A stretch of 64,000 nucleotides of DNA from UBA1858 sp963976865 (GCA_963976865.1 CAXBLY010000001.1:496001-560000); one strand, 5' to 3'. Shown: positions 1 to 9,131, counted from the stretch's first letter. Notes: a model not told the origin generated them from the sequence alone. Numbers and translations: made by a program.

Positions 1-547
1 CCTGCTGCGAAAGGCTTTGATGCCAGTGTCTAGCAGAACTGATATTTCTGGATTTTAAGCAAATATTACGATGCTTTAGCGCCCTTGTGTATTCAGACCA
101 ACGTTGTGAATAACCAGGTTCCACGTGGAACATCCCCCAGTTGAGGAGTTTTCTTCTTTCAACAGGACCACCGGTAACCAGCAAATATGATTCAGGGTGA
201 ATGTCTAGCACTGGCAGATTTTTCGCCAGGTCTGCCCATTTATTTACCTTTTCTCTGTTTATTCGTAACTCTTTTGTGCCTGAAGCAATTTGTGCTCCCA
301 GGAAAGTGGGCTGATCCTGAATACAGACTTTTCCAAATAATATTAATTCAGATTGACCTGTAGTAATAATATTACTGATTTTGCTGGTACGAAAACTTTT
401 TCCACAGCTTAAGATGCTAATACCTTCAAGAATGCTCGTTTTACCTACACCATTGTCACCAAAGAGAACATTAATCCCTGGAGAAAACGAAAGATCGCAT
501 TTAATAAAAGATCGCAGACCTTGCGCCTGCAATTGCTGCAACCACAT
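1..547 (-). CDS. recF: DNA replication and repair protein RecF, N-terminal part
   Basis: RecF is an SMC-like ATPase that helps load RecA at single-strand gaps via RecFOR. Only the first 182 residues are in the window; the gene runs off the left edge. Translation from ATG at 547 begins MWLQQLQAQGLRSF, and a Walker A motif GDNGVGKT lies at residues 30-37, as expected for RecF. It follows the dnaN stop by 17 bp, giving the usual dnaA-dnaN-recF order. The coding sequence contains a parS-like palindrome at 117-132, translated as FHVE. The frame stays open to the edge. Confidence 0.95.
   Translation of the reverse strand, partial: MWLQQLQAQGLRSFIKCDLSFSPGINVLFGDNGVGKTSILEGISILSCGKSFRTSKISNIITTGQSELILFGKVCIQDQPTFLGAQIASGTKELRINREKVNKWADLAKNLPVLDIHPESYLLVTGGPVERRKLLNWGMFHVEPGYSQRWSEYTRALKHRNICLKSRNISSARHWHQSLSQQ
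117..132. promoter_or_regulatory. parS: parS-like centromere site inside recF
   Basis: The 16-mer GGTTCCACGTGGAACA contains a perfect 14-bp palindrome, GTTCCACGTGGAAC. It matches the known bacterial parS form TGTTCCACGTGGAACA at 15 of 16 positions. The partner genes parA and parB are about 9.6 kb away in this window. Chromosomal parS sites usually cluster near the origin and may sit inside genes. The match is seen directly; ParB binding is inferred. Confidence 0.8.
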
Positions 548-564
548 TTATAGAATAAACCACA

Positions 565-1659
565 CTAGAGGCGCATGGGCATAACAACATATTTACGATT
601 TTCCATATCAGGACAAACAATAAGCAAACTACTATTGGTATCCTGCAGATGGAAATGCACTTCACTGGATTTAATTGTGTTAAGTACATCCACCAGATAA
701 CTTACATTAAAACCGATTTCCAGCTCAGGGCCACTATAAGAAATATCCAGCTCTTCTTCCGCTTCTTCCTGCTCAGGGTTATGTGCTTGAATTTTAAGAA
801 GATTTTCACTAAACCCAAGACGCACACCTCGGTATTTTTCATTGCTGAGAATAGATGCTCGCATTAAACATGAACGCAATACTTCACGATCAATAGAGGC
901 AATATATTGATGCCCCTCGGGAACAACGCGCTGGTAGTCTGGAAACTTTCCATCAATTAGCTTGGTAACAAAGCGAATATCACCAAAATTTGCCTGGAGG
1001 TGATTCTGGCTAAAAGCCAGCTCTACATTTCCGGTAGAAGCCGAGAGTATTCTCATAAATTCCTGAACTGCTTTTTTAGGAACAATGACCTGCCTGTCTG
1101 ATACGGAATCATCCAGACTGGTATCTGCCATGGATAACCGATGTCCATCAGTGGCCACTGTTCTTAATTTGCCACCTTCGGCTTCCATCATTAATCCATT
1201 TAGGTAATAACGAACATCTTGCTGCGCCATCGCAAATGATGTGTCTTCAATTAATGAGTGCAGCTGGTCTTTATCGACAGAAATTGTTTGATCCACAGAT
1301 ATTTCATCGACTAGTGGAAACTCATTGGCTGCCAGCGTCGCCAGAGAAAAGCGGCTTTTAGCTGACTTGATTTCTACTTTTTCTCCATGAAATGAAAACT
1401 TGATATCGCTACCTTCCGGTAACGATTTACAGATATCCAGGAGTTTTCTGCCAGGAATAGTGATCGGTTCACCCTCTGGAGTAATATCAATCGTTGCTGA
1501 AACCTCCAGTTCCAAATCAGTCGCAGTAATCACTAGTCGCCCATTAACATTCCTAAGTAAAAAGTTAGAAAGAATAGGCATGGTCTGTCTGCGCTCAACA
1601 GCGCCAACAATCAGCTGTACTGGTTTGAGTAATTCTTCTCTCTGAATACTGAACTTCAT
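565..1659 (-). CDS. dnaN: DNA polymerase III beta subunit (sliding clamp)
   Basis: The ring-shaped homodimeric clamp tethers DNA polymerase III to the template and is a docking hub for replication and repair proteins. The 364-residue product is within a few residues of the usual gammaproteobacterial length. It starts MKFSIQREELLKPVQ and ends in the clamp-typical VMPMRL. The conserved stretch YYLNGLMME, from the central domain, is visible. It lies between dnaA and recF. The gap to dnaA holds DnaA boxes, so expression may be tied to DnaA. The ATG start agrees with family starts. Confidence 0.98.
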   Translation of the reverse strand: MKFSIQREELLKPVQLIVGAVERRQTMPILSNFLLRNVNGRLVITATDLELEVSATIDITPEGEPITIPGRKLLDICKSLPEGSDIKFSFHGEKVEIKSAKSRFSLATLAANEFPLVDEISVDQTISVDKDQLHSLIEDTSFAMAQQDVRYYLNGLMMEAEGGKLRTVATDGHRLSMADTSLDDSVSDRQVIVPKKAVQEFMRILSASTGNVELAFSQNHLQANFGDIRFVTKLIDGKFPDYQRVVPEGHQYIASIDREVLRSCLMRASILSNEKYRGVRLGFSENLLKIQAHNPEQEEAEEELDISYSGPELEIGFNVSYLVDVLNTIKSSEVHFHLQDTNSSLLIVCPDMENRKYVVMPMRL

Positions 1660-1872
1660 ATCTTTTTAATAATATTTTTTTGATATATAAGATTATTGTT
1701 ATTATATAGCTAAATTTCTGTGTATATCGTATTAATTGTTAATAAAAACAGTACGTTATCTAAAGGATAAGTTGTGGATATCTATTTTACTATTAACAAT
1801 AACCCGAAACCAATCTATGTTTGAGCTGTGGGAATATAGTTATCCAGTAACTATGAACGACTTATCCACAAG
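1660..1872. other. oriC: Candidate replication origin region (dnaA-dnaN gap)
   Basis: This 213-bp gap has a very AT-rich stretch (about 1665-1760) suitable as an unwinding element. It also has DnaA-box matches: a perfect TTATCCACA at 1862-1870, TGTGGATAT (one mismatch, reverse orientation) at 1773-1781 and TTATCCAGT at 1840-1848. The dnaA-rpmH gap on the other side shows no such boxes. The site could be oriC or only a DnaA-controlled dnaN promoter. The boxes are few for a full origin, so part of it may lie elsewhere. Confidence 0.5.
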
Positions 1873-3210
1873 TTAATTGCTAAGTATACGTAATAGATTC
1901 ACATAGTCGTCATTTATTTTAAAGTCACTTTGCCTTAACTCCTTGGTTTTTCGGCATGCATGAAGCACCGTGGTGTGGTCTCTACCGCCAAATGCCTCAC
2001 CAATTTCCGGCAAGCTATGGCTAGTGACTTCTTTAGCTAATGCCATCGCTATTTGTCTGGGCCGGGTTATGGATCTTGTCCTTCTCGCGGAGTTTAAATC
2101 CGAAATCCGTATCTTGAAATACTCTGCCACCGTTTTTTGTATATTTTCTATCGTGACCAGCTTTTCCTGAAGAGTAATTAAGTCATGCAGGGCTTCTTTG
2201 GCAAACTCCAGGGTGATAATTTCGCCAGTAAATTGTGAGTTAGCCAGTACCCTGCGCAACGCACCTTCGAGTTCCCTGATATTTGAGCGGATGCGTTTAG
2301 CGATAAAAAATGCAACATCATGTGGAAGATCGATATTAACCGCTTCAGCTTTGCTCTGAATAATGGCAACACGCGTTTCCAGTTCTGGTGGCTCAATCGC
2401 TTGTGACAGTCCCCACCCAAAACGAGATTTTAAGCGCTCTTCCAAGCCATCCAGTTCTTTAGGGTAGCGGTCACAGGTCATAATAATTTGCTGCTGACCT
2501 TCAAGCAGCGCATTGAATGTATGAAAAAATTCTTCCTGAGAGCGTTCCTTGCCTGCAAAAAACTGAATATCGTCAATTAAAAGAGCATTCACAGATCGAT
2601 AATGCCGTTTAAATTCATCAATAGCATTATGCTGTAGGGCTTTAACCATATCCTGGACAAAACGCTCTGAATGCAGATAAACGACTTTTGCTTGCGGGTT
2701 GAGCGCTAAAATCTGGTTGCCAATAGCGTGCATTAAATGAGTCTTGCCTAAGCCTACACCTCCGTATAGCAGAAGCGGGTTATATGCTTTGCCAGAATGG
2801 TTTGCGACCTGTAATGAAGCAGCTTTGGCCAGCTCGTTGGATTTCCCTTCGACAAAGCTATCAAACGTAAAATCCTGATTTAAATTATGTGTATATGCAC
2901 TGTTGCTGGGCGCAGCGGGTGGTTGTGGCGACATCTGTATAGACGCAGGCAGGGTGGACGCAGTGCGGCTGCCAACACTGATAGTCACCTGTGTGATTCC
3001 AGATGGTTTACCGATGGATTCGACCAGCTGGCCTATTCTCTCCAGATAGTGATCATTAACCCAGTCCAGCACAAAACGATTAGGGGCCAGTAGCATAAGT
3101 ACTTGATTTTGCTCTTCTGCCTGGAGGGGACGGATCCAGGTATTCAGCAATTGTTCTGATAGCTCAGACTCGAGCTGGCGCACACACAAATTCCAGAGAG
3201 GACTCGTCAT
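1873..3210 (-). CDS. dnaA: Chromosomal replication initiator DnaA
   Basis: DnaA is the AAA+ ATPase that binds DnaA boxes and opens oriC. The 445-residue product has an N-terminal DnaB-interaction domain, a variable linker (about 80-110), a Walker A motif GGVGLGKT at about 150-157 and a Walker B LLIDDIQF near 210. The C-terminal helix-turn-helix carries the signature GGRDHTTVLHA, which reads DnaA boxes. It is transcribed away from rpmH, with dnaN and recF behind it. The 172-bp gap to rpmH holds an inverted repeat around a TATAAT motif that may take part in its control. Confidence 0.98.
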   Translation of the reverse strand: MTSPLWNLCVRQLESELSEQLLNTWIRPLQAEEQNQVLMLLAPNRFVLDWVNDHYLERIGQLVESIGKPSGITQVTISVGSRTASTLPASIQMSPQPPAAPSNSAYTHNLNQDFTFDSFVEGKSNELAKAASLQVANHSGKAYNPLLLYGGVGLGKTHLMHAIGNQILALNPQAKVVYLHSERFVQDMVKALQHNAIDEFKRHYRSVNALLIDDIQFFAGKERSQEEFFHTFNALLEGQQQIIMTCDRYPKELDGLEERLKSRFGWGLSQAIEPPELETRVAIIQSKAEAVNIDLPHDVAFFIAKRIRSNIRELEGALRRVLANSQFTGEIITLEFAKEALHDLITLQEKLVTIENIQKTVAEYFKIRISDLNSARRTRSITRPRQIAMALAKEVTSHSLPEIGEAFGGRDHTTVLHACRKTKELRQSDFKINDDYVNLLRILSN

Positions 3211-3250
3211 TATTATTCAATATGGGGTTTAAGATTTTACAATTTACCAG

Positions 3251-3295
3251 TTTAGTACCGGATTGAGCATTATAATGTTCTATCCGGTGACTAAA
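3251..3295. promoter_or_regulatory. Inverted repeat around a TATAAT motif, dnaA-rpmH gap
   Basis: TTTAGTACCGGAT (3251-3263) and ATCCGGTGACTAAA (3282-3295) are inverted copies, differing by a single inserted base. The loop contains TATAAT (3271-3276), which could serve as a -10 element for leftward dnaA transcription. The words GCATTATAAT occur twice, here and at about 3299-3308. The symmetry suggests a protein-binding operator at the divergent dnaA/rpmH promoters. The protein is not known. Confidence 0.45.
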
Positions 3296-3310
3296 ACAGC
3301 ATTATAATCA

Positions 3311-3339
3311 TTGACAAAATAGGCTCCGGCAATTAATGT
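3311..3339 (+). promoter_or_regulatory. Predicted sigma-70 promoter of rpmH-rnpA
   Basis: A perfect -35 box TTGACA (3311-3316), a 17-bp spacer and a -10-like TAATGT (3334-3339) lie 44 bp before the rpmH start. This is a strong promoter layout, as expected for ribosomal protein L34. Confidence 0.7.
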
Positions 3340-3382
3340 TTGCGCCCCCTCAATATGTAAACATCAGAGTCAGGTATTAGCT

Positions 3383-3517
3383 GTGAAAAGGACGTTTCAA
3401 CCGAGTAATTTGCGCCGTGCACGAACGCATGGATTCAGAGCACGTATGAAAACACGTGGTGGCCGTGCAGTCATCAGAGCACGAAGAGCAAAGGGAAGAG
3501 CCAGACTTTGCCCGTAA
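3383..3517 (+). CDS. rpmH: 50S ribosomal protein L34
   Basis: A 44-residue, very basic protein starting with GTG. It begins VKRTFQPSNLRRARTHGF, the near-invariant L34 N-terminus, and continues with the expected Arg/Lys-rich core RAVIRARRAKGR. L34 is a component of the large ribosomal subunit. The strong promoter at 3311-3339 precedes it, and rnpA starts 3 bp after its stop, so the two are co-transcribed. The short C-terminus ends LCP. Confidence 0.95.
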   Translation: MKRTFQPSNLRRARTHGFRARMKTRGGRAVIRARRAKGRARLCP

Positions 3518-3520
3518 CGC

Positions 3521-3892
3521 TTGCCTATTAAACCGGAAACCAGACCAAACAGTTTTTCCAAGAAAGATCGTTTGTTATCTTCGAAAGACTTCAAAGATGT
3601 ATTTGCCAAGCCAATAAAATCAGCAGATTCAGCTTATACGATACTCGCCAGACCCAACCAATTATCTGGTCCCAGACTGGGAGTAATAGTAAGCAAGAAA
3701 AATATTCCCAAAGCAGTTGGAAGAAATCGATTAAAAAGAATCGTAAGAGAAAGTTTTCGTACACATAAACATATTATTAGCACATTTGATGTAGTGGTAA
3801 TATGTAAGAAAAATTGCGGGAATATACTAAACCAGTCTCTCTCCAAGAAACTACAGAAACACTGGAAGTTTTTAAATACACATGCTGAATAA
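3521..3892 (+). CDS. rnpA: Ribonuclease P protein component
   Basis: The protein subunit of RNase P, which helps the catalytic RNA trim tRNA 5' ends. The 123-residue basic protein contains the family signature as GRNRLKRIVRESFR, preceded by GVIVSKKNIPKAV. The only reasonable start is TTG at 3521, three bases after rpmH; translation from it gives KKDRLLSSKDFKDVF, the usual RnpA N-terminus. The last 11 bases overlap the start of yidD. Low translation from a TTG start would suit an enzyme needed in far smaller amounts than L34. Confidence 0.93.
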   Translation: MPIKPETRPNSFSKKDRLLSSKDFKDVFAKPIKSADSAYTILARPNQLSGPRLGVIVSKKNIPKAVGRNRLKRIVRESFRTHKHIISTFDVVVICKKNCGNILNQSLSKKLQKHWKFLNTHAE

Positions 3893-4115
3893 ACCATTTA
3901 TAGCAATAATTCGCTTTTATCAAATGTGTATCAGTCCAATGCTTGGTCCTCATTGTCGATTTTCTCCAACGTGTTCACAATATGCATTAGAGGCAATCCA
4001 GACCTATGGCGTAATAAAAGGTCTGTATCTCGCATTAAAGAGAATATCTAAATGTCATCCTTTCCACACAGGTGGTCATGATCCCGTGCCGGAAAAACTT
4101 ATGGATAAAAATTAA
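3882..4115 (+). CDS. yidD: Membrane protein insertion efficiency factor YidD
   Basis: A 77-residue protein of the YidD (UPF0161) family, a small membrane-associated factor that aids YidC-dependent insertion. The family hallmark Cys pattern is visible: YQMCISPMLGPHCRFSPTCS, followed by the conserved end CHPFHTGGHDPVP. It overlaps rnpA by 11 bp and its TAA stop shares one base with the yidC ATG, showing tight translational coupling through rnpA-yidD-yidC. Confidence 0.95.
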   Translation: MLNKPFIAIIRFYQMCISPMLGPHCRFSPTCSQYALEAIQTYGVIKGLYLALKRISKCHPFHTGGHDPVPEKLMDKN

Positions 4116-5779
4116 TGGATAACCAACGATTCTTCTTATATATCTCACTGTTGATGGTTTCATATTTATTATGGAGCTCATGGTCACGAGAAAATGCACC
4201 CGTAGCTGAAGCGACACCAACAGAGCAGACTGCATCACAAGCTGCCAAAAATATCGACAACGACGTACCGCAGTCCGTAAGTACCACCACAAACCCGGCA
4301 AAAATAGATCCGACTGCTACTAACAAGACAGAAACACAAAATGAATATGTTGTGGTAGAGACAGATGTCTTTACATTACATATCAATACACGTGGCGCTG
4401 ATATACATCACGCTGAGTTAAAAACCTATCCGGTAGATAACGAGCATAAAGATGAACCGCTGGTGTTGCTGGAAAACGAATCTAAAACTTATATAGCTCA
4501 ATCAGGGTTGCTTCATGACCGGGTTGCAAATATCGATGTAGGGCCGCTGGCACCAAACCACCACAATATCTATAGTGCAGAAAACAAAAAGTATGTTCTG
4601 TCAGACGGCAGGGATGAATTAATTGTCCCGTTTACATGGCGTAGTGACAATAATGTTTTGGTAACAAAAACATATCGTTTTAAAAGAAATAAATTTTTAA
4701 TAGAAGTCGATTATACAATCAATAACCAAAGCCAAAATGCGTGGACCGGCAGACAATATAGACAGTTACGTCATAGCTATGTGAGTGGTGAAAGAAGCCT
4801 GTTAAGACTACCGACATATACAGGTGGTGCGTATTACGACAATAAATACGAAAAAATATCATTCGATGATATGCGTGAAAATCCACTGGAAAAAGAAATT
4901 ACCGGTGGTTGGGCTGCAATGCTGCAACACTATTTCTTTTCTGCCTGGCTTGCTGAAGAGTTTGAAACTAACTACTACTACACTAATGTTGTAAAAAATG
5001 CCGTTGGTTCAGACTATATTATAGGATTACGCTCGGAACCCCTGAGTATCGCTCCTGGTGCAAGCGCACAATTCAAGAGTCGCCTGTATACAGGGCCGAA
5101 ACTGCAAAAACGTATAGAACAAATTCAGCCAGGCCTGGAACTCACAACAGACTATGGAATATTTACACCTCTGTGTAAGCCACTGTTCTGGATTCTGGAC
5201 TTTATTCACCAGTATGTAGGTAACTGGGGCTGGTCTATCATTCTGGTCACTCTGCTAATTAAACTTGCATTCTATCGTTTGTCTGCAGCCAGTTATAAAT
5301 CAATGGCAAGAATGCGCAAAGTGCAGCCCAAGATGGTCTCACTACGCGAGCGATACGGCGATGATAAACAAAAGCTAAATACAGCCATGTGGGATCTATA
5401 CAAGAAAGAAAAGATCAATCCACTGGGTGGCTGTTTGCCGATCCTGATTCAAATGCCGGTCTTTTTATCCTTGTATTGGGTACTTATAGAAAGTGTTGAA
5501 ATGCGCCATGCGCCATTTATGCTCTGGGTACAGGATCTTTCATCTAAAGATCCATTTTTTATCTTGCCGTTGCTGATGGGTATATCAATGTTTATTCAGT
5601 TTAAACTGAACCCAAGACCACCAGATCCAATGCAGGAAAAAATATTCATGATCATGCCGGTGTTTATGTCAGTGTTTATGGCGTTCTTCCCGGCGGGACT
5701 GGTGTTGTACTGGTTTGTAAATAACTTACTATCGATTGCCCAGCAGTGGTACATCACACGTAAATTTGCAAACGATTAA
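4115..5779 (+). CDS. yidC: Membrane protein insertase YidC (Oxa1 family)
   Basis: YidC inserts and folds inner-membrane proteins alone or with SecYEG; substrates include the Fo subunits encoded downstream in this window. The 554-residue protein has an N-terminal membrane anchor (about 5-22) and a large periplasmic domain typical of Gram-negative YidC. The C-terminal Oxa1 core contains the signature INPLGGCLPILIQMPVF and ends with several membrane segments. Length and layout match gammaproteobacterial YidC. The ATG overlaps the yidD stop. Confidence 0.97.
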   Translation: MDNQRFFLYISLLMVSYLLWSSWSRENAPVAEATPTEQTASQAAKNIDNDVPQSVSTTTNPAKIDPTATNKTETQNEYVVVETDVFTLHINTRGADIHHAELKTYPVDNEHKDEPLVLLENESKTYIAQSGLLHDRVANIDVGPLAPNHHNIYSAENKKYVLSDGRDELIVPFTWRSDNNVLVTKTYRFKRNKFLIEVDYTINNQSQNAWTGRQYRQLRHSYVSGERSLLRLPTYTGGAYYDNKYEKISFDDMRENPLEKEITGGWAAMLQHYFFSAWLAEEFETNYYYTNVVKNAVGSDYIIGLRSEPLSIAPGASAQFKSRLYTGPKLQKRIEQIQPGLELTTDYGIFTPLCKPLFWILDFIHQYVGNWGWSIILVTLLIKLAFYRLSAASYKSMARMRKVQPKMVSLRERYGDDKQKLNTAMWDLYKKEKINPLGGCLPILIQMPVFLSLYWVLIESVEMRHAPFMLWVQDLSSKDPFFILPLLMGISMFIQFKLNPRPPDPMQEKIFMIMPVFMSVFMAFFPAGLVLYWFVNNLLSIAQQWYITRKFAND

Positions 5780-5782
5780 TAC

Positions 5783-7108
5783 GTGTCAACCTCAGAAACA
5801 ATTTGTGCGCTAGCAACACCCACAGGTAATGCTAGCGTAGGAATTATTCGTATCTCCGGCCCCAAAGCACTTGAGATAGCCACATCAATCACACAGAAAA
5901 CTCTTTCACCGCGTTACGCACACTTTAGCCATTTTTATGATGATAACGGTGACGTTGTTGATCAGGGAATCGCAATTTATTTTCCTGCGCCCAACTCATT
6001 TACCGGGGAAGATGTAGTTGAATTGCAGCCGCATGGAAATCCGTATGTCTGTCAACGAATTATTAACTGTTTAAATAAACGTGGTGTACGTCAGGCCCGG
6101 GCTGGTGAATTTAGTGAACGTGCGTTTATCAATGGCAAACTGGATTTAACACAACTGGAAGCGATTGCCGATTTAATTGCCAGTGGGTCAGAGCAGGCGG
6201 CGAGATCAGCCGCTCAGTCCATGCAGGGAAAGTTTTCTCTGCAGGTACAACAATTATTGAGTCAGCTAATCCAGATTCGCACTCACATAGAGGCATCACT
6301 GGATTTTGCTGAAGAGGATATAGAAACTGAAGCTAGAGACATTGTCAGCACAAAATTACAGGCGTTGATTTCACAGGTAAAGCATTTGTTTGAGGTTGCT
6401 GAGAAAGGTGTGCATCTGCAAAAAGGATTTACAGTAGTACTTACTGGTAGCCCTAATGTTGGCAAGTCATCATTATTTAATGCTTTATGCGCACAAGACC
6501 GGGCGATAGTGACAGACATACCCGGAACGACACGTGATGTTGTGTCAATAGACATGGTATTAAGTGGAGTACCTGTCCGGTTACTGGATACGGCTGGAAT
6601 TAGGGAACATGCCGAACAGGTCGAACAACAGGGAATTGAACGCGCACAGTCAGCTATTGAATCTGCCGACGCAATTATTCATGTCTATGATGGAACCGCC
6701 ATAGATTTGCAGCCTTCGATCCAGAATGCGTACGTAAATGAACTCATAGTAGTTAACAAAAGTGATCTACTGGAAGAAAATCATAATCCATTACCCACCG
6801 GTATTTTAGTATCTGCGAAAACTGGCCAGGGCTTAGATAATCTACGCGATGAAATTCAAACACTGTTAAATATACAGCCTAACGATCAACAGGCACCGTT
6901 TTCTGCGCGTGCGCGACACCTGGATGCCTTGCGAAGATGTTTGCAACATTTTCATCTGGCGGCAGAGCAGGTTAATAATTTAAGCCCGCTGGAGCTTGCC
7001 GCTGAAGAACTGAGGGTTTCTCAACAGATACTTGGCGAAATAACAGGTGAATTTACCCCGGATGACTTACTGGATTACGTATTTCGGGAATTTTGTATCG
7101 GCAAGTAA
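5783..7108 (+). CDS. mnmE: tRNA modification GTPase MnmE
   Basis: MnmE works with MnmG to install (carboxymethyl)aminomethyl groups on wobble uridine 34 of several tRNAs. The 441-residue protein has an N-terminal formyl-THF-binding domain. A G domain is embedded in a helical region, with G1 GSPNVGKSS at 222-230, G3 DTAG, and G4 NKSD. The C-terminal FCIGK motif carries the functional Cys at residue 438. The start is GTG at 5783, three bases after yidC. mnmG follows 51 bp downstream, so the two partner subunits are neighbours. Confidence 0.97.
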   Translation: MSTSETICALATPTGNASVGIIRISGPKALEIATSITQKTLSPRYAHFSHFYDDNGDVVDQGIAIYFPAPNSFTGEDVVELQPHGNPYVCQRIINCLNKRGVRQARAGEFSERAFINGKLDLTQLEAIADLIASGSEQAARSAAQSMQGKFSLQVQQLLSQLIQIRTHIEASLDFAEEDIETEARDIVSTKLQALISQVKHLFEVAEKGVHLQKGFTVVLTGSPNVGKSSLFNALCAQDRAIVTDIPGTTRDVVSIDMVLSGVPVRLLDTAGIREHAEQVEQQGIERAQSAIESADAIIHVYDGTAIDLQPSIQNAYVNELIVVNKSDLLEENHNPLPTGILVSAKTGQGLDNLRDEIQTLLNIQPNDQQAPFSARARHLDALRRCLQHFHLAAEQVNNLSPLELAAEELRVSQQILGEITGEFTPDDLLDYVFREFCIGK

Positions 7109-7159
7109 GCACATCTGCTGTATCATTTCTGGCCTGAATTACACAAATAAATCAAGGTT

Positions 7160-9076
7160 ATGCAGCACGAATTTGAAGTTATCGTTGTAGGAGGTGGACA
7201 CGCAGGGACTGAAGCCGCACTGGCATCAGCCAGGATGGGCGCGCGCACGCTTTTACTGACTCAGAATATTGAGACGATTGGCCAAATGAGCTGCAATCCA
7301 GCGATAGGAGGCATAGGCAAGAGTCATCTTGTACGAGAAATTGATGCCATGGGCGGTGCAATGGCAACGGCCGCAGATTTAGCCGGTATTCAGTTCAGAG
7401 TCCTGAATCAACGCAAAGGGCCTGCCGTACGGGCAACACGTGCACAGACAGATAGAGCGTTATATCGCCAGGCAATTCGATCGATCGTAGAAAATCAGAC
7501 TAATTTGTCTATTTTCCAGCAAGAAGTAGACGACCTGGTGGTTGAACAAGGCAGAGTGGTAGGTGTGGTCACCCGCATGGGATTACGCTTTAAATCGTCT
7601 GCAGTAATACTGACCGTCGGTACATTTCTGGGAGGCAAAATATTTGTAGGTCCGCAAACGTATCAAGCGGGGCGGGCGGGAGATTCTGCTTCTGTGCGAC
7701 TGGCAGACAGGCTACGTGAACAACCGCTGGAAGTTGACCGATTAAAAACAGGAACTCCGCCGCGCATTGACGGAAAAACCATTGATTATTCGAAAATGGA
7801 AGTCCAGCCGGGCGATCAGCCATTACCTGTCTTTTCATTTATGGGTACAAGGGACCAGCATCCTGCACAGGTAAATTGTCACATCACTTATACCAATGAA
7901 ATAAGCCATCAGATTATTCGCGATTCCATGCATGAATCCCCTATGTATAGTGGCGCCATAAAGGGTATCGGCCCTCGCTACTGTCCTTCCATTGAAGATA
8001 AAGTGACACGCTTTGCTGATCGTAATCGCCATCAAGTGTTTATAGAGCCTGAAGGTTTACATACACATGAAGTGTATCCCAACGGCATTTCAACAAGTCT
8101 GCCTTATGAAGTGCAACTTGAGATGGTACACACCATTCCCGGTTTAGAGCATTGTCATATTACCCGTCCGGGCTATGCCATTGAGTATGACTTTTTTAAC
8201 CCTACAGGGTTGCAGGCAAGTTTGGAAACGAAGTCATTACCCGGCTTATATTTTGCAGGGCAGATTAATGGAACCACAGGTTATGAAGAGGCTGCAGCCC
8301 AGGGCTTAATGGCAGGTATAAATGCGGCACGTGCTGTACAGAATCAGGAAGCGATAGTATTACGCAGAGATCAGGCCTACATAGGTGTGATGATTGATGA
8401 CCTGGTTACCCGAGGAACACAGGAACCTTACCGCATGTTTACAAGTCGTGCTGAGTATCGATTGATATTGCGAGAAGATAATGCTGATCTGCGACTCACT
8501 TCTATTGCACACGATATTGGCTTGATTGATAGCGCAAGATGGGAGCGATTTTGCTGGAAAAAAGAGGCCATTGAAAAAGAACAGGCCAGACTTGAGAAAA
8601 CATTTGTGCAACCCGATCACGTCACACAGGAACAAGGCAAACGCCTGTTTGGCAGCTCCATAGAACGAGAATACAGCATGGCAAATTTAATGCGGCGTCC
8701 AGAAGTTTCTTATTCGACCTTTGCTGAACTGGCAAAATATGCACCTTATCTTGAAGATGAAGAAGTTATTGAACAAATAAATATCCAGGCGAAATACGCA
8801 GGATATATGCAGCGACAAACAGATGAGATCGAAAAATCCAGGCGACTTCAGGATATGCAAATACCAGAGGAATTTAATTATAAACTGGTCAAAGGCTTAT
8901 CAAATGAGGCATTACAGAATCTGATGTCAATCAGGCCCAGAACGGTCAGCCAGGCTTCCAGAATTTCCGGGGTTACACCTGCGACCGTTTCGCTACTGCT
9001 AGTGCATTTAAAAGCACGCAGTCAAAGCCCTGCGAATAACCACAGCGATATCGCAACTGCGGTTCAAGATGGCTAA
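7160..9076 (+). CDS. mnmG: tRNA uridine-5-carboxymethylaminomethyl modification enzyme MnmG
   Basis: The FAD-dependent partner of MnmE in wobble-uridine modification. The 638-residue product begins with the dinucleotide-binding motif VVGGGHAGTEAA at residues 9-20. It shows the family blocks MSCNPAIGGIGKSHLVREID and PRYCPSIEDKV, and the C-terminal helical domain that contacts MnmE. Its length is close to the usual ~630. It sits between mnmE and rsmG as in most gammaproteobacteria. Confidence 0.98.
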   Translation: MQHEFEVIVVGGGHAGTEAALASARMGARTLLLTQNIETIGQMSCNPAIGGIGKSHLVREIDAMGGAMATAADLAGIQFRVLNQRKGPAVRATRAQTDRALYRQAIRSIVENQTNLSIFQQEVDDLVVEQGRVVGVVTRMGLRFKSSAVILTVGTFLGGKIFVGPQTYQAGRAGDSASVRLADRLREQPLEVDRLKTGTPPRIDGKTIDYSKMEVQPGDQPLPVFSFMGTRDQHPAQVNCHITYTNEISHQIIRDSMHESPMYSGAIKGIGPRYCPSIEDKVTRFADRNRHQVFIEPEGLHTHEVYPNGISTSLPYEVQLEMVHTIPGLEHCHITRPGYAIEYDFFNPTGLQASLETKSLPGLYFAGQINGTTGYEEAAAQGLMAGINAARAVQNQEAIVLRRDQAYIGVMIDDLVTRGTQEPYRMFTSRAEYRLILREDNADLRLTSIAHDIGLIDSARWERFCWKKEAIEKEQARLEKTFVQPDHVTQEQGKRLFGSSIEREYSMANLMRRPEVSYSTFAELAKYAPYLEDEEVIEQINIQAKYAGYMQRQTDEIEKSRRLQDMQIPEEFNYKLVKGLSNEALQNLMSIRPRTVSQASRISGVTPATVSLLLVHLKARSQSPANNHSDIATAVQDG

Positions 9077-9131
9077 GTTATCTTTACTTCGTTTCGAATT
9101 AATATAGGCAACAAAACTTTACTGTTGGTCT

